A stretch of DNA of 64,000 bases from Schistosoma mansoni (taxonomy: Eukaryota; Platyhelminthes; Trematoda; Strigeidida; Schistosomatidae), in the NCBI RefSeq assembly GCF_000237925.1, contig NW_017386041.1:496001-560000 (forward strand), read 5' to 3'. The notes below the pieces were generated by a model that saw only the letters and a program-made list of their open reading frames with translations, was not told the origin of the DNA and searched no databases. A program made the position numbers and the translations under genes. Position 1 is the stretch's first letter, and the number at the start of each line of letters is the position of its first letter. Shown here in pieces: positions 10,940 to 21,084 of the stretch.

Positions 10940-13900
10940 ATCCCATTTTATGGGATTTCGAGTTAATTATCAAACATCGCATGTGCACTCTTTTTAAGAC
11001 AATTAAGGGACTTTCCAATCTGGACTTAACATCCTGTTTTATATGAGCGTTTTTGTATTGAATTTCGTTTGAATTGACAGTAATTTAGAAGTTAATAGTC
11101 AAGTCTTTTGGTATTTATCAGTTCGAACGCATATTAATCCATAAACGGAGACTTGTAGCTTTCACTTGAAATCAATGGGACTCATTGTAAGCATTTATGT
11201 TGATGTGCCCCAACATGGTTACCAGGATCCAGTCGTATGATTAATATGAAAAATAACCTGCGTAGAAGTGATCAGAAGTGAATACTTACGGTTAGTCTTA
11301 GTCGCATGGAATTCAATAACCTAAACAGATGTACCATTCCACAGGAAATTAGTGGATTTATGTTGTGGTTGGAGGCAGTTAACAGGAAACCCTGAACCTA
11401 GGTTCCATTACATGGTATTTCGGTGATTAGGCCCGTAGTTCAGTACACTCGTTTTCCATATTTACAAATCATTCTATTGATGGTAGGTATTAAATTTTTT
11501 GGTAAGTTAAGCAGACGTAACTTGCGTCATTACATGCTATGCAGGCCCAATGAGTCGGACTTAAGCTCGCTAAGTCTGTATAATTGCAACAAATGGTTTT
11601 GTTGCTAACTCCTAACAGGTAGTAGATTTTTGCATAGGGATTTGCTGTAATTAGCTTGTGAGGACTTACAGTAATGCCATTATGTAGTTTGTAAAGAAGT
11701 TGGAATCCTTCACGTTTTTGGCAAACGATATAATTGTGTTATCATGATTCTCAATATGAGCTTTTCCTAGATTACTGTAGTAGTTGTTGGTTAAACAATT
11801 AGTAGCAATGAGATTTCACATGACTGAAAGCTTTAATGTACACTTAACCATTAATGCTTTATACATAACTCAAAATAGACTAAAAACTACGTACATCCTG
11901 AACGACAGTTTAATAAGAATAGTTTTTTTGTTACCAAGAATAAAAGTACATATGACGCAATCCATAATCTGAAATTTCACCTTGGGAATGGGAAATAATC
12001 TGGTTCACTGTTTATGAGACTTTTAGAATTGACAAAAGGAATGTTGTATCTTACTGAAAGTGTTCTTATAGTTCATTAGTTGATAGCAATTATCAGCTAA
12101 CTGGAAAAACAATTGATCAGAAAGTAGGATAATTTCTCATTTACTGACCGAGTGGTGATCGATTTAAATTATCCTGCGTAAGCTTTTTGGTGAGTTATTT
12201 AAAGAAGCTGGGCATGCAATGATAGTTATACGTCGATCTAGGTCACGAAGGGATTTTAAGTGGATAGGAATGTTTTATCTTAGTTGCACTATGGATCCTT
12301 CTTAAGCCACTCCTGTATACCGTGAATGGGATTACTTATGTATGTAATTACTGGCTAATTCTCTGGTATCCCTTTGTATCACCAAGCATATGTAAATTAT
12401 TTTCATTTGATGTGTCATAACCTATCTTTCTAACAATCAAGCAGTATCTTACATACCTTCGAGCTATTTCTTTCCCTCAACATAGGTTGTTAGTTCACAT
12501 CCGGAATGTATGTATTTCGTTAAATCGATAGTTATTTCGGGAAAAAAAACCTTAGAAATGAGTTGTCATATCCGCAATGATTTAACAACTGAATAGAAAA
12601 CACGGGAGATCTTGGAAGTTACTCTCGACAAGGAACACATACATAGCCCTTGTCAAGCAACCTGATGACGATGTAAGATTAGTTCCATTAAGGAGCTTGA
12701 TTAACCACACATGGGTCATCGATTTGTAGACACTACATTCAAGTCAATAATCTTATCACTTCTTACAGTACATCAATAGATGTACTTACCATACCTTCCC
12801 TAAATTTTGTAACTTATTTCAAATCTGGATACAAGTGCGTCCATTCTTGTTCTTCCTCAAAAACTTGACCCTATTATTTCTCACTTGTTTTTCATCTTGG
12901 TAGTGTCCTCTCTTGACTCTAATGATTCCCTTGTTAATAATGACTTTAGATAATACTGTCAGACAGATGAAGAAAATGATCAGTACGCAGGATAATTGAG
13001 ATCTGGAGAAATTGTAAATAAGCCAAGACCATATTATAAACACATGCGGTGAATAGCTAACATATTCGCTGTACAATTAAACATTTTATTAATTCTGTCG
13101 TAACAGCGCAATACAATTCCATGCTGCGTTTTATTTACATAAATATTGGTACAAGTTGGCACCAGATATATATACTGCGTACTTCAAATTCGAGTTACTG
13201 TTTGTCTTGTCGAAGTCCTAGGCTTATTAGGATTATCAGTATTTTGTCAGGCTTTTTCAAATCCACGTATACTGATGTGCATTCACACCAAATACGTTTC
13301 TAGGGCTTGAGAAGCTCTGTTGCTTCTGTTTAGTGTCAGAAGCACAGTAAGGTCACCGGTAAAGTCAGTTTTTTGGTGCTACTTGATATCTTAATTCAAT
13401 GAGTTGAATAGTTTCAAAGTTACTAATGAGGGAGTTGCAACAAGCTGATGAATACCAACTTCAGACGCGGCATCACCACACCATAAGGCAACCGCTTTTA
13501 CAACCCACACTCGATTTCAGCTTCATTAGATAATGATGAGAGTGGGACTGACTTAGAAATAACCGAGTCACTGAGGCCGTTGAATGGTGGTCAACACAAC
13601 TTCAAACCATGTTATTTTTGCATGACATTGCATATTAGCGACTATACAGAGAGACTTTATACGTCCACGTCGCAAAGCACATACGACACTTCACGAGTAC
13701 TAATCACAACTAACCAGGTGCTCTCGGTAGCCAGTATACCACGGTAATAATAAAACCATATAGCATGCATGTTCAAGATCGTTAGAGCCTTCCTCTAGGT
13801 AACAACTATACTGCTAAGAAATATTTCCAATAGGGCTGTATCGATCAGTCCACGGTAAACGGTCGCAAGTTAATTACTTGATGATGACTCTTCCTTGGGA

Positions 13901-14086
13901 TTGTTTTCTGAATTGTTAGCTGTTTTGAAATAAATATATACAGCCACATAACAATGATTATACGAAAATTTAAACACAAGATGTAATTCGCAAGACTAAT
14001 TCATCAATAACTGAATCTAGGATTTTGTAGAGAATTGAGGTTAACCAGATATCATACAAATTGATATGAAGACATAGTCGGATAAG
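10940..14086. other. Intergenic DNA between the BIR and DcpS genes
   Basis: No supported host exon. At about 13127-13185 a minus-strand stretch (ACATAAATATTGGTACAAG, then GCACCAGATATATAT) matches the 3' tail of the LINE-tailed short repeat described at 16.7, 17.6 and 32.4 kb, so a truncated copy lies here. The rest, including the more GC-rich 13430-13760, is unassigned. Confidence 0.45.
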
Positions 14087-14117
14087 TTTATTTTTATTTA
14101 CTAAGACGATTTTATTA
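14087..14117 (-). terminator. Polyadenylation signals for DcpS
   Basis: On the minus strand AATAAA occurs at 14117-14112 and again at 14098-14093 and 14092-14087, about 60-90 bases after the DcpS stop. No signal is evident between the two upstream genes, which fits a shared 3' end. Confidence 0.55.
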
Positions 14118-14177
14118 CAAAGTTTGAATAGTGCGGAATCTTACATTGCTTCTAAAATACGACACTACATATGGAAT

Positions 14178-15350
14178 TTATTCAGGAGCTGAATCGACAA
14201 TGGATATGTGGGAACTGTTCTGACAAATAGCTGTAAACATGGGATTATTAGCATGCAAAAACATAGTGATTGTACGATTTGCATAGTATAAATCATCTTG
14301 TTCGAGATTTCGAATAACTTCTTCGAGTATATGTGCTCTACATGCATTAGTGCCATAGTTGTCTCCAGAATCGATGTGCACAAAGTGAACATGAAATCTG
14401 TAGAAGGTCGGTGGATAATGTATATATGCAAGAATTTGGTCTTTTGATAAAATAATTTTCGAATTATCACCAGACATTTGATTGTCGGATGTTTCTGACT
14501 TCGAATATTTGCGAAAGAGTGTATCACGACCTAGCTGTAAAATTCTTTTTAGCATTGGAACATGGCAGCTACGGAGATCCCGTAGACAAGTTAGCTTTTG
14601 GTCATGAGCAATACCCAAACAATGAAGTTCTTGAATGCGTAACCCATCCCATCGGTAATCTAATACTAATGTAAAACCAAACATTTCATCAGCATCATTG
14701 TGAAGAGTACGATCTTGTTCAGCGATTCCTGCTACTACATTATCAATCCAAGTAAGATCCTTGGGTTTCTGGGACAAAAAAGGGAGAATGACATCCTTAT
14801 ACAATGCAGGAGTCTCCTGAATAATATGACGAGAGGAGTTGGCATATCTAGTAAAGTGATGTGATTCTGCAGGATATGTCACAGTCATTTCAATACCATT
14901 AATGGACTCTAGGCCATTTGTTATAAGGAAGCGATGATAAATATCATTTTTCATAATGGACTTGGCTTGCCATTCTGGGAAAGTATCATTTTCAGTTTCG
15001 TCAGTTTTATCTTCTTCATGGCACTGGTCATCAGTGTCGTTGGAAATATGGAGACCAATGACCTTATTAACTACTTTACAACGTTTTAAAGTGTTCGGAT
15101 CATTAGGGAATGATGATTTCTGAAGTGTAACAATAGCTTCCTTTGGATCATCGCCAAAACGAGTATGTAACACTAAACACTTATTTCGAAGATCGTTTTG
15201 AAGAACAGATATTAAATGCATATTCTCAGGACGAAAAGAGGTAGCATCCGTCGAACCGTTAACAGTGTCAACCGTTGATACATCCAGTCGGGCACGCTTT
15301 TTCGGCGGCACAGGTGGTGTGTCACCAACCCGGAACGAATTTTCGGACAT
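14178..15350 (-). CDS. DCPS: Scavenger mRNA-decapping enzyme DcpS
   Basis: Single exon of 390 residues (human DCPS has 337). DcpS hydrolyses m7GpppN caps left after 3'-5' mRNA decay. The C-terminal HIT domain is clear: ILAYIHYPPTFYRFHVHF with His320 and His322, followed by a HILEEVIRNLE helix and a YYANRTITMFL strand, all in the family order. Compared with the usual HLHVHF triad the first His is Arg318; the central His320, which attacks the cap phosphate in this family, is kept. A basic PPKKRARLD near residues 15-23 is a likely nuclear import signal, as in human DCPS. The ATG lies one base after the Gemin7-like stop (TAA-A-ATG), so both are probably on one pre-mRNA. A minus-strand TTAGCTATTCAG ending at 15367 could serve as a spliced-leader acceptor 16 bases before the ATG. 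Confidence 0.95.
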   Translation of the reverse strand: MSENSFRVGDTPPVPPKKRARLDVSTVDTVNGSTDATSFRPENMHLISVLQNDLRNKCLVLHTRFGDDPKEAIVTLQKSSFPNDPNTLKRCKVVNKVIGLHISNDTDDQCHEEDKTDETENDTFPEWQAKSIMKNDIYHRFLITNGLESINGIEMTVTYPAESHHFTRYANSSRHIIQETPALYKDVILPFLSQKPKDLTWIDNVVAGIAEQDRTLHNDADEMFGFTLVLDYRWDGLRIQELHCLGIAHDQKLTCLRDLRSCHVPMLKRILQLGRDTLFRKYSKSETSDNQMSGDNSKIILSKDQILAYIHYPPTFYRFHVHFVHIDSGDNYGTNACRAHILEEVIRNLEQDDLYYANRTITMFLHANNPMFTAICQNSSHISIVDSAPE

Positions 15351-15351
15351 T

Positions 15352-15657
15352 TTAATCCGAAAGGGCCTGAATAGCTAACACGTCAGATTCACGAATACGA
15401 GCTTTGCAAACCACACCCAACGGAGTATGCAGATCTTTTACACAAATATATCCTGGCTCTAACTTCGTCTTTGAGTTGCTTCTTATATCTGAAGGGCACC
15501 AAATATTTAGGGTGGCCTTGAGAGGTTCCTTCAAATCTGTTAAATAAAGTAGAACTGAGCAGTCCCTGCTAATTTTGTGTAGCAGAGACAAATACCGCAA
15601 ACGCAGAAAGGAGCTCGATTCTTTTTCGTCTGTTCCCAGATGTTGAATAATAGACAT
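15352..15657 (-). CDS. GEMIN7: Gemin7-like SMN-complex protein
   Basis: Single exon, 101 residues. The order of features fits Gemin7, an Sm-fold subunit that pairs with Gemin6 in the SMN complex and helps load Sm proteins on snRNAs. A FLRLRYLSLLHKI helix corresponds to LRERFLRSLL, then come Sm-type strands, and a closing LHTPLGVVCKARIRESDVLAI corresponds to human LQTPIGVQAEALLRCSDIISY. The stop TAA at 15354-15352 is separated from the DcpS ATG by a single base. About 100 bases upstream, the minus strand has a strong acceptor (TTTCTTTTTAG near 15760), so the 5' leader is spliced, in cis or in trans. The call rests on the C-terminal motif and on length. Confidence 0.82.
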   Translation of the reverse strand: MSIIQHLGTDEKESSSFLRLRYLSLLHKISRDCSVLLYLTDLKEPLKATLNIWCPSDIRSNSKTKLEPGYICVKDLHTPLGVVCKARIRESDVLAIQALSD

Positions 15658-15755
15658 TCAACCAGCATACACTGTAAAGTTAGTCCGGCACAGAAGCTTC
15701 ACAATAGGATCGTAGTATGGTCGAAGAAACGACGACCCGTCGGCAGGCCCAACAG

Positions 15756-15772
15756 TCTAAAAAGAAATTGAA
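15756..15772 (-). promoter_or_regulatory. Splice acceptor upstream of the Gemin7-DcpS pair
   Basis: Minus strand reads TTTCTTTTTAG then ACTGTTGG: a pyrimidine tract and AG, about 100 bases before the Gemin7-like ATG. It could take an upstream 5'-UTR exon or the schistosome spliced leader. Confidence 0.5.
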
Positions 15773-16690
15773 AACTATGATGTTTACATAAGACACAATG
15801 ATAAAAGTAGTTTAGTATTATTAAGTGGGAGCAAAATGTTCTAATCAAGAAAATTGATATCACACACAGATTGTTTACCTCTTCTGATCGTTCGCCTAAG
15901 TAATGAATTAGATATGTGAAAAACCTTTGATGAAATACGTTTATGAATTTTAAAGACAAATTTATCGAAAACGAGTAAATGACGTATCCCATCGCAAACA
16001 CGACAAAGTGAGTCTTTGACTAACGTAATCTAGCTTGTTAACAACTAGTATGAAAACCAGCGAATTCCGGGTTTACTGTTATTAGAATTAATCTTCCGCA
16101 TCACATTTTCAATACTGAGTGTCGAATTGGGGAGGTGTTTACAAGAAAAATTACTAATTGCATTAAATGTGGGTATTACAACTGTATAATTGAATACAAT
16201 TAGTAGGAAACTTTGAATTCAGATTTTATACTCGTTTACATTCAGACAGACAAATATAAATTGAGGAGTTATGACAGTATGGAAGTAAGAATTACTACGC
16301 AAACAAAGAGGAAAATACACAAGAGAAACAAGAACATTAGTTACGGTTAGTCAAAACAATAAGTAGTAGGAAAATCGACATGTATGAAAATGTGGTAGTC
16401 ACGAACAAAGTACATTTCCATCATTGACATTAGATTGTGCTAGTTAGTGAAGGATATCAGAAACCTCAGGAAAACCTCGGATTTCTAAAAGCCTAAACTC
16501 CAACTGTAGAGAAACGAAACTGGAGACGCTAGAAGAGTTTGAAATTTTGACTCAACAACTCATGAATGAATTTACCCAGTATTTAAGGTGTACAGCTAGC
16601 AAAACAAGTGAAGATAAATCAAAAAGTACGAGCTGTACGGATTTATCCTACCACTCCCTAGCATGTTAACACGGAAGTGATGGCTTCTTG
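15773..16690. other. Intergenic DNA upstream of the Gemin7-DcpS pair
   Basis: AT-rich, no supported exon or familiar repeat. It should contain the promoter of the pair, but I see no distinctive element. Confidence 0.35.
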
Positions 16691-16696
16691 TTTTGC

Positions 16697-17130
16697 TTAT
16701 TTATTTATTTGAACACAGAAAAGTTGGTACAAGGGGGAACCAGGAACACTAAGAGCCTTTGACCTAAAGGTCTAATCTACAAGGCAGTGGAGCATCATTA
16801 GGAGATGCAGTCCCTTGGTAGCCGGTCGCCAACAATTGATTCATACGCCATTTGTTCCCTCGGGATACTGGAGCCCATGTGCACCATTGTTTTGGAATCA
16901 GGGTTTTTCAACTCCCCTAGACAGATTTTTCGTGTCCTCCAACCCGGTTAAAGCGCCGGACATTCGCTTTTCGTCCTCTCAATTTCGTAAACAACACCCC
17001 GCCGCGAGAAGGTAGTGAGTAGGACTTCCCTGGTAGAGGCTATATACGCGTGGACATGTGAGAGCATTTGGACAGGGAGGGCGGACACTTCCCATTATCA
17101 GCCGTACCAGGGCATTTGGGGGCTACAGCT
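16697..17130 (-). repeat. LINE-tailed short retroelement (SINE-like), unit 1
   Basis: On the minus strand it runs from a GCCCCCAAATGCCCTGGTAC-like 5' end (about 17130) to a (TAAA)n tail at 16697-16715. Its sequence matches 32379-33401 and the plus-strand unit at 17591-18120. A segment before the tail (the GGCGCATATGTATCTG part) is missing compared with those units. An apparent 66-residue frame on the plus strand is shared with other copies but has no protein-like motif. Confidence 0.75.
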
Positions 17131-17590
17131 TTGTGTAGTATATGTGTACCAGTAAAAGGAGGATACCTAGGTTTCATCTTATCTAATTCTACTTTAACAA
17201 GTTTAGTTTATTGGATCAGTGAGTTTGGATAACTATCACAGCCTCCCCACCTCAGGCAGTGGGGATCTATCAACTTGTCGACCCATATACTCTCCCTATC
17301 TATAATCGATGTCTGTTTAACACTCAAGACTTACACTTCGGCGATGTGATGGAGCACATAACTGAGAACCTACGACTAATACAGCTTATTAAACACTGAT
17401 GCAATTTACTCAAGCAAATATCGTGTCGATACTATGTGAACTGTTGAGTCGAATTATTGTATCTGTGCCACGATCTTTTCGGGAACAGGTGGGGCCACTT
17501 TGCAAATAGGTAGTCTGTATGCCTACCTAAGTCCCTATTTTTGATAAACTCTGTCAGATGCTTCTCTAATTTTAATTACCAGTATAGACC
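17131..17590. other. Spacer between two head-to-head repeat units
   Basis: Unique-looking DNA of 460 bp flanked by inverted copies of the same repeat. No gene, RNA or repeat recognised in it. Confidence 0.4.
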
Positions 17591-18120
17591 AGCTGTGCCC
17601 CCGAATGCCCTGGTACGGCCGAGCATAGGGAGAGTCCGCTCTCCCTCTCGAAATGCTTTCACATGGCCAGCGAATATATAGCCTCTGCCAGGGAAGTCCT
17701 ACTCACTGCCTTCTCGTGGCGGGGTGTTGTTTACGAAATTGAGAGGACGAAAAGCGAATGTCCGGCGCTTTAACCGGGTTGGTGGACACGAAAAGTCTGT
17801 CTAGGGGAGTTGAAAAACCCTGATTCCAACCAATGGTGCACATGGGCTCCAGTATCCCGAGGGAACAAATGGCGTATGAATCAATTGTTGGTGACCAGCT
17901 ACCAAGGGACTGCATCTCCTAATGATGCTCCACTGCCTTGTGGATCAGACCTTTCGGTCAAAGGCTCCGGGTGTGGCCCCTAAGAAAACCACCTGCTTCA
18001 GTTTGGGCACCTGGGCAGTATCACAGCCCTCACACAAATCGCATGAGATTTGCGAGGCGCATATGTATCTGGTGCTTTCTTGTACCAATATTTATATGTT
18101 TAAATAAATAAATAAAATAA
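17591..18120 (+). repeat. LINE-tailed short retroelement (SINE-like), unit 2
   Basis: A near full-length unit of about 530 bp. It has the 5' end AGCTGTGCCCCCGAATGCCC, a middle containing ATTGAGAGGACGAAAAGCGA, a 3' block GGCGCATATGTATCTGGTGC, then TTGTACCAATATTTAT and a TAAATAAATAAATAAAATAAA-type tail. The last about 70 bp match the 3' end of the LINE at 51.35-51.42 kb. That suggests the unit is moved by that LINE's machinery. Confidence 0.8.
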
Positions 18121-18610
18121 AAGACCAGCTGTGAATTATTTACTTTTGAAAGACGCAAAATAGACAATAAGCGTTCCTAGAATTTTGTTGAAGAGATCCG
18201 AAGTTTTTACATCTTTTAGTTCTTACTTAAAACTATTTGAGTAAGGGATAAATCCAAGGAGATAACGTAAACCAAAATCACCTCCTATCAGCACATAAAA
18301 TAAGGGTATGCAAAGATGGTTATAGTATCTTTCGAAAGCACCAACACATTACATTCCTTTGAATGATGATTTTTCACGAAACCTTAAACGGCCGAGTTTC
18401 TGGTCGCTACCATAAAGATCTTGACCCTTTCTCCAGAAATCTGAAAGCCTGTTCTTAATTACATATCCACATCATGAGTTACACGTTCTGAACAACCAAT
18501 CTTGAAGGGTTTCAGCTTAAAATGTAAATTGAGTATGGGACGAGATTTCTTAGATATTTATGTCGTCCTGTCGCCTTACGTTTTCAAAGGTGTTTCACCA
18601 AATATGTGTA
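18121..18610. other. Intergenic DNA downstream of the TM2D1-like gene
   Basis: I see no coding exon or known repeat here. The true last exon of the TM2D1-like gene might lie here, but I could not find a VGP-x-DGS-type segment. Confidence 0.3.
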
Positions 18611-18616
18611 AGAATA

Positions 18617-19291
18617 CTCAGATTTCATTGAGTACCACATATGAATTTAGCGTTCCAAATTAGATAAAGACAAATAGCTGTAACCATGTACAATACTGAC
18701 TTGGAACTATTACCCTAGACAAAAGGTGAAATATTCACACTCACTTCAACCGAAATTAGTAGTATATCGATGAGATACCAGAGACCGAAACCACCGAATG
18801 TGAAGAATTTCAAGCAACCTGTGCAAGAATATAGTAAATCAGATAACTAACCCAAAGCTGGGTACCCAAGATAAAATCGGTCTAAGCCAAACAGTCCACC
18901 AAATACTGATAGCAATAATGCCAGATCAAACTTATATCCAGTCCTATACAGAAATATAGTTAATATTGCAAATTATGGTCAAACTACACTCGACGACAAT
19001 CTATTAGCTTTTGGAAACCAATTTCTGTACCACTGTACAGCTTTCCACTACAACGGATCCCTGGGGCCGGTCTGCAGTTAACTTACACAGAGTTTGATAT
19101 GAAATTTTCAAAGTACCTGGAGCTTTCAAAAAGAGAGAGCAATTCCTTGGCTGCTGGGTCAGGTCGTCTATCAGGGGGGAGTCACAGATGTACTGTCCCG
19201 GTAAAAGATTTTCACACGACAGATCCAAGCTAGACTGGAGAGTATGAGCCAACTTCAAACAAAAATAGAAAATAACCAAGAGCAAAAACAT
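18617..19291 (-). CDS. TM2D1: TM2 domain protein, TM2D1-like (beta-amyloid-binding-protein family)
   Basis: Exon 1 (19291-19117) encodes a signal peptide (MFLLLVIFYFCLKLAHTLQ) followed by CENLLPGQYICDSP and TQQPRNCS, the luminal Cys region of TM2D1. Exons 18943-18852 and 18818-18745 join in phase and encode the TM2 domain: KFDLALLLSVFGGLFGLDRF, YLGYPALG, CLKFFTFGGFGLWYLIDILL. The DRF motif lies between the two membrane spans. TM2D proteins are conserved two-pass membrane proteins linked genetically to Notch signalling in flies. The segment between exon 1 and 18943 is unsettled: a 45-nt intron (19116-19072) opens a short exon from 19071, but its donor leaves a phase mismatch, so an exon may be missing. 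A 30-nt intron (18744-18715) would add a last exon ending near 18617 that does not resemble the family C-terminus. Confidence 0.82.
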
Positions 19292-19980
19292 GGTATGACA
19301 TGCCCGCGCAACTTCAACACAAGTCCATCATGAATTGTACAATGTGCAACAGCCCTAAAAACAGCCTGTAGTGACCTACTCTTATGACAAGAACGCGATT
19401 GATATAATGGAAACAATTATTATTATAATCAACTGTACCAGTGATTGTTTCTCTGTACTTAATTGTTTCACTGTACCAAAAAGACTTTTCCTTCCGTTGC
19501 CTGTGACCTTGCACGAACTTGCTTCTGCTGGGCAGTTTCGCCTGTAATCTTTGGCACGTCTCGGTTTTTTTTCGATATCACGAGGTCGCCAACAAATATA
19601 TCTTATTGCAACCACTACCAGACTTCTGGTTTTTGACCTACCGAGGGATCCACTTCGATACCTGGCACGTAATCTTCCTGTAGTGGTGATCATAGTCAAT
19701 CGTGACTCGACACCCATCTACAAGCCTAAATCTTCGTTCCAGAAAAGCAGTGAAAAATTATTTCTAGTCATATGTATATATGTAGACATTCGATATTGGT
19801 GTTGATTCAACTTAGTTTAACGGATACGACTATTTTATGTCATTCGTTCATGCATCGTGGCCATTTGGGACTCTAATTTCCACCTGTATGGTCAAGTAAG
19901 AAGTTTCACTTTTCCCCTTGTCTGACTACGTCCAAATATATTGCTACTGCCAACCCTTATCACTAACCTTACTATCAGCA
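19292..19980. other. Intergenic DNA, unassigned open frame
   Basis: A 111-codon minus-strand frame (19717-19382), rich in Arg/Lys and ending in an Ile-rich run, has no family that I recognise. It may be part of an old repeat. The sequence upstream of the TM2D1-like ATG should hold its promoter. Confidence 0.3.
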
Positions 19981-19984
19981 TATT

Positions 19985-21000
19985 ATTGGTGACTTATTGA
20001 AATGCTAGCAGTATCGCCGGAGGCATATAACACCCATAAATAATGTCATTATGTAAATCAGTTTCAGTTTGGAAGGGACGGGAAGCATATTTGGTGCAAA
20101 TTTATCACTAAGCAACTTGAAAACTGTAATCAAGTCGCCTTTGATTCTTCGATATGACAGCGGGAATAGGTTTAGTTCGGTTAGTCTAGTATCATACGGG
20201 AGCTTCGCTATTCCGGGAATCAGCTTAGTTGCTGTTCTCTGAACATTCTCCAAGAGCTCACTGTCTTTCTTTGGGCAGGGGATAGCTGTTTGTATGCAGT
20301 ACTGAAGTTTTGGACTCACGAATACTGTACACAAAGTCAAAAACGTTTGAGCGTCGATATGACTAAAAGCCCTACGTATTGACCATAAAGTTCTAAAACC
20401 TTTGGCGGCTATTGCACGACTGTGTGCAGTAGTCTTTAAGTCTTGGCTAACGATGACTCCTAAGTCATTGTGTGTCTGGACAATATGTAGCTCAGTGTTA
20501 TTCATCTTGTATATATCCGTACCTTGATGACCGATATGCATCACAATACACTTGGAAGTATTTATCGGCAACTGCCAGGTTTAAGATCATTCAGATAATT
20601 TCTCCAGGTCATTTTGAGGTTCTAAGCTCTAAGCTCTTCTACTTCTTATCGCCTTCCATATCTTGACATCGTCAGTATATAACAAGACCGACGGTGATAG
20701 GAGATGGGGATGGCCATTTACATATAAGAGGAATAGCACTGGCCCTAAAACTGTATCCTGAAGCACTGTGCTAAGCACAGTTTTCCAGCTAGACAACCTG
20801 GAATTCACCAGTACTCTTTGTTGGCGCCCAACTAGGAAGTCTTTTATCCACATCAATAGATTGCCTTCAACCCCGGCATTCCTTGACTTATATGTCAGTC
20901 GGTTGTGAGGAACATTGTCAAAGGCTTCGCTGAAGTCAATGTACGCTACGTCTACAGGCAACTTTTGGTCTTTAAGAGTGCACCAGCTTTCATGAGCCAC
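19985..21000 (-). mobile_element. CR1-type LINE fragment (RT and C-terminal part)
   Basis: Minus strand 21000-20629 encodes RT blocks VAYIDFSEAFDNVPHNRL, LGPVLFLLYVNGHP and the active-site variant YTDD. 20571-20005 then encodes the C-terminal region: NDLGVIVSQDLKT, PKLQYCIQTAIPCPKKD and LFPLSYRRIKGDL. A frame change separates the two parts near 20600, and 5' sequence is absent. It matches CR1/Perere-type LINEs of schistosomes and the relic at 5.8-6.4 kb. Confidence 0.85.
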
Positions 21001-21084
21001 TTATAGGTTAACGAGACAGGAATAACCTATTCTAAAACTCATGCTTAAACTCCTTGGTGGATAATAGCGCTGCTCTTAGTATTA

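Noticed and set aside
13440-13470. Hammerhead ribozyme core (CTGATGA) as in schistosome Sm-alpha repeats
   Set aside because: No matching GAAA core and stems follow. Other CTGATGA occurrences (near 5259, 12661, 47803) also lack the partner core.
16815-17015. Conserved 66-codon frame repeated at 16.8, 17.8 and 33.1 kb as a small gene
   Set aside because: It recurs in every copy of the LINE-tailed short retroelement, on the strand opposite to the element's own orientation, and has no protein-like motif.
19382-19717. 111-codon Arg/Lys-rich minus-strand frame as a host gene
   Set aside because: No recognisable family, no convincing splice sites or polyadenylation signal, and an Ile-rich low-complexity end.
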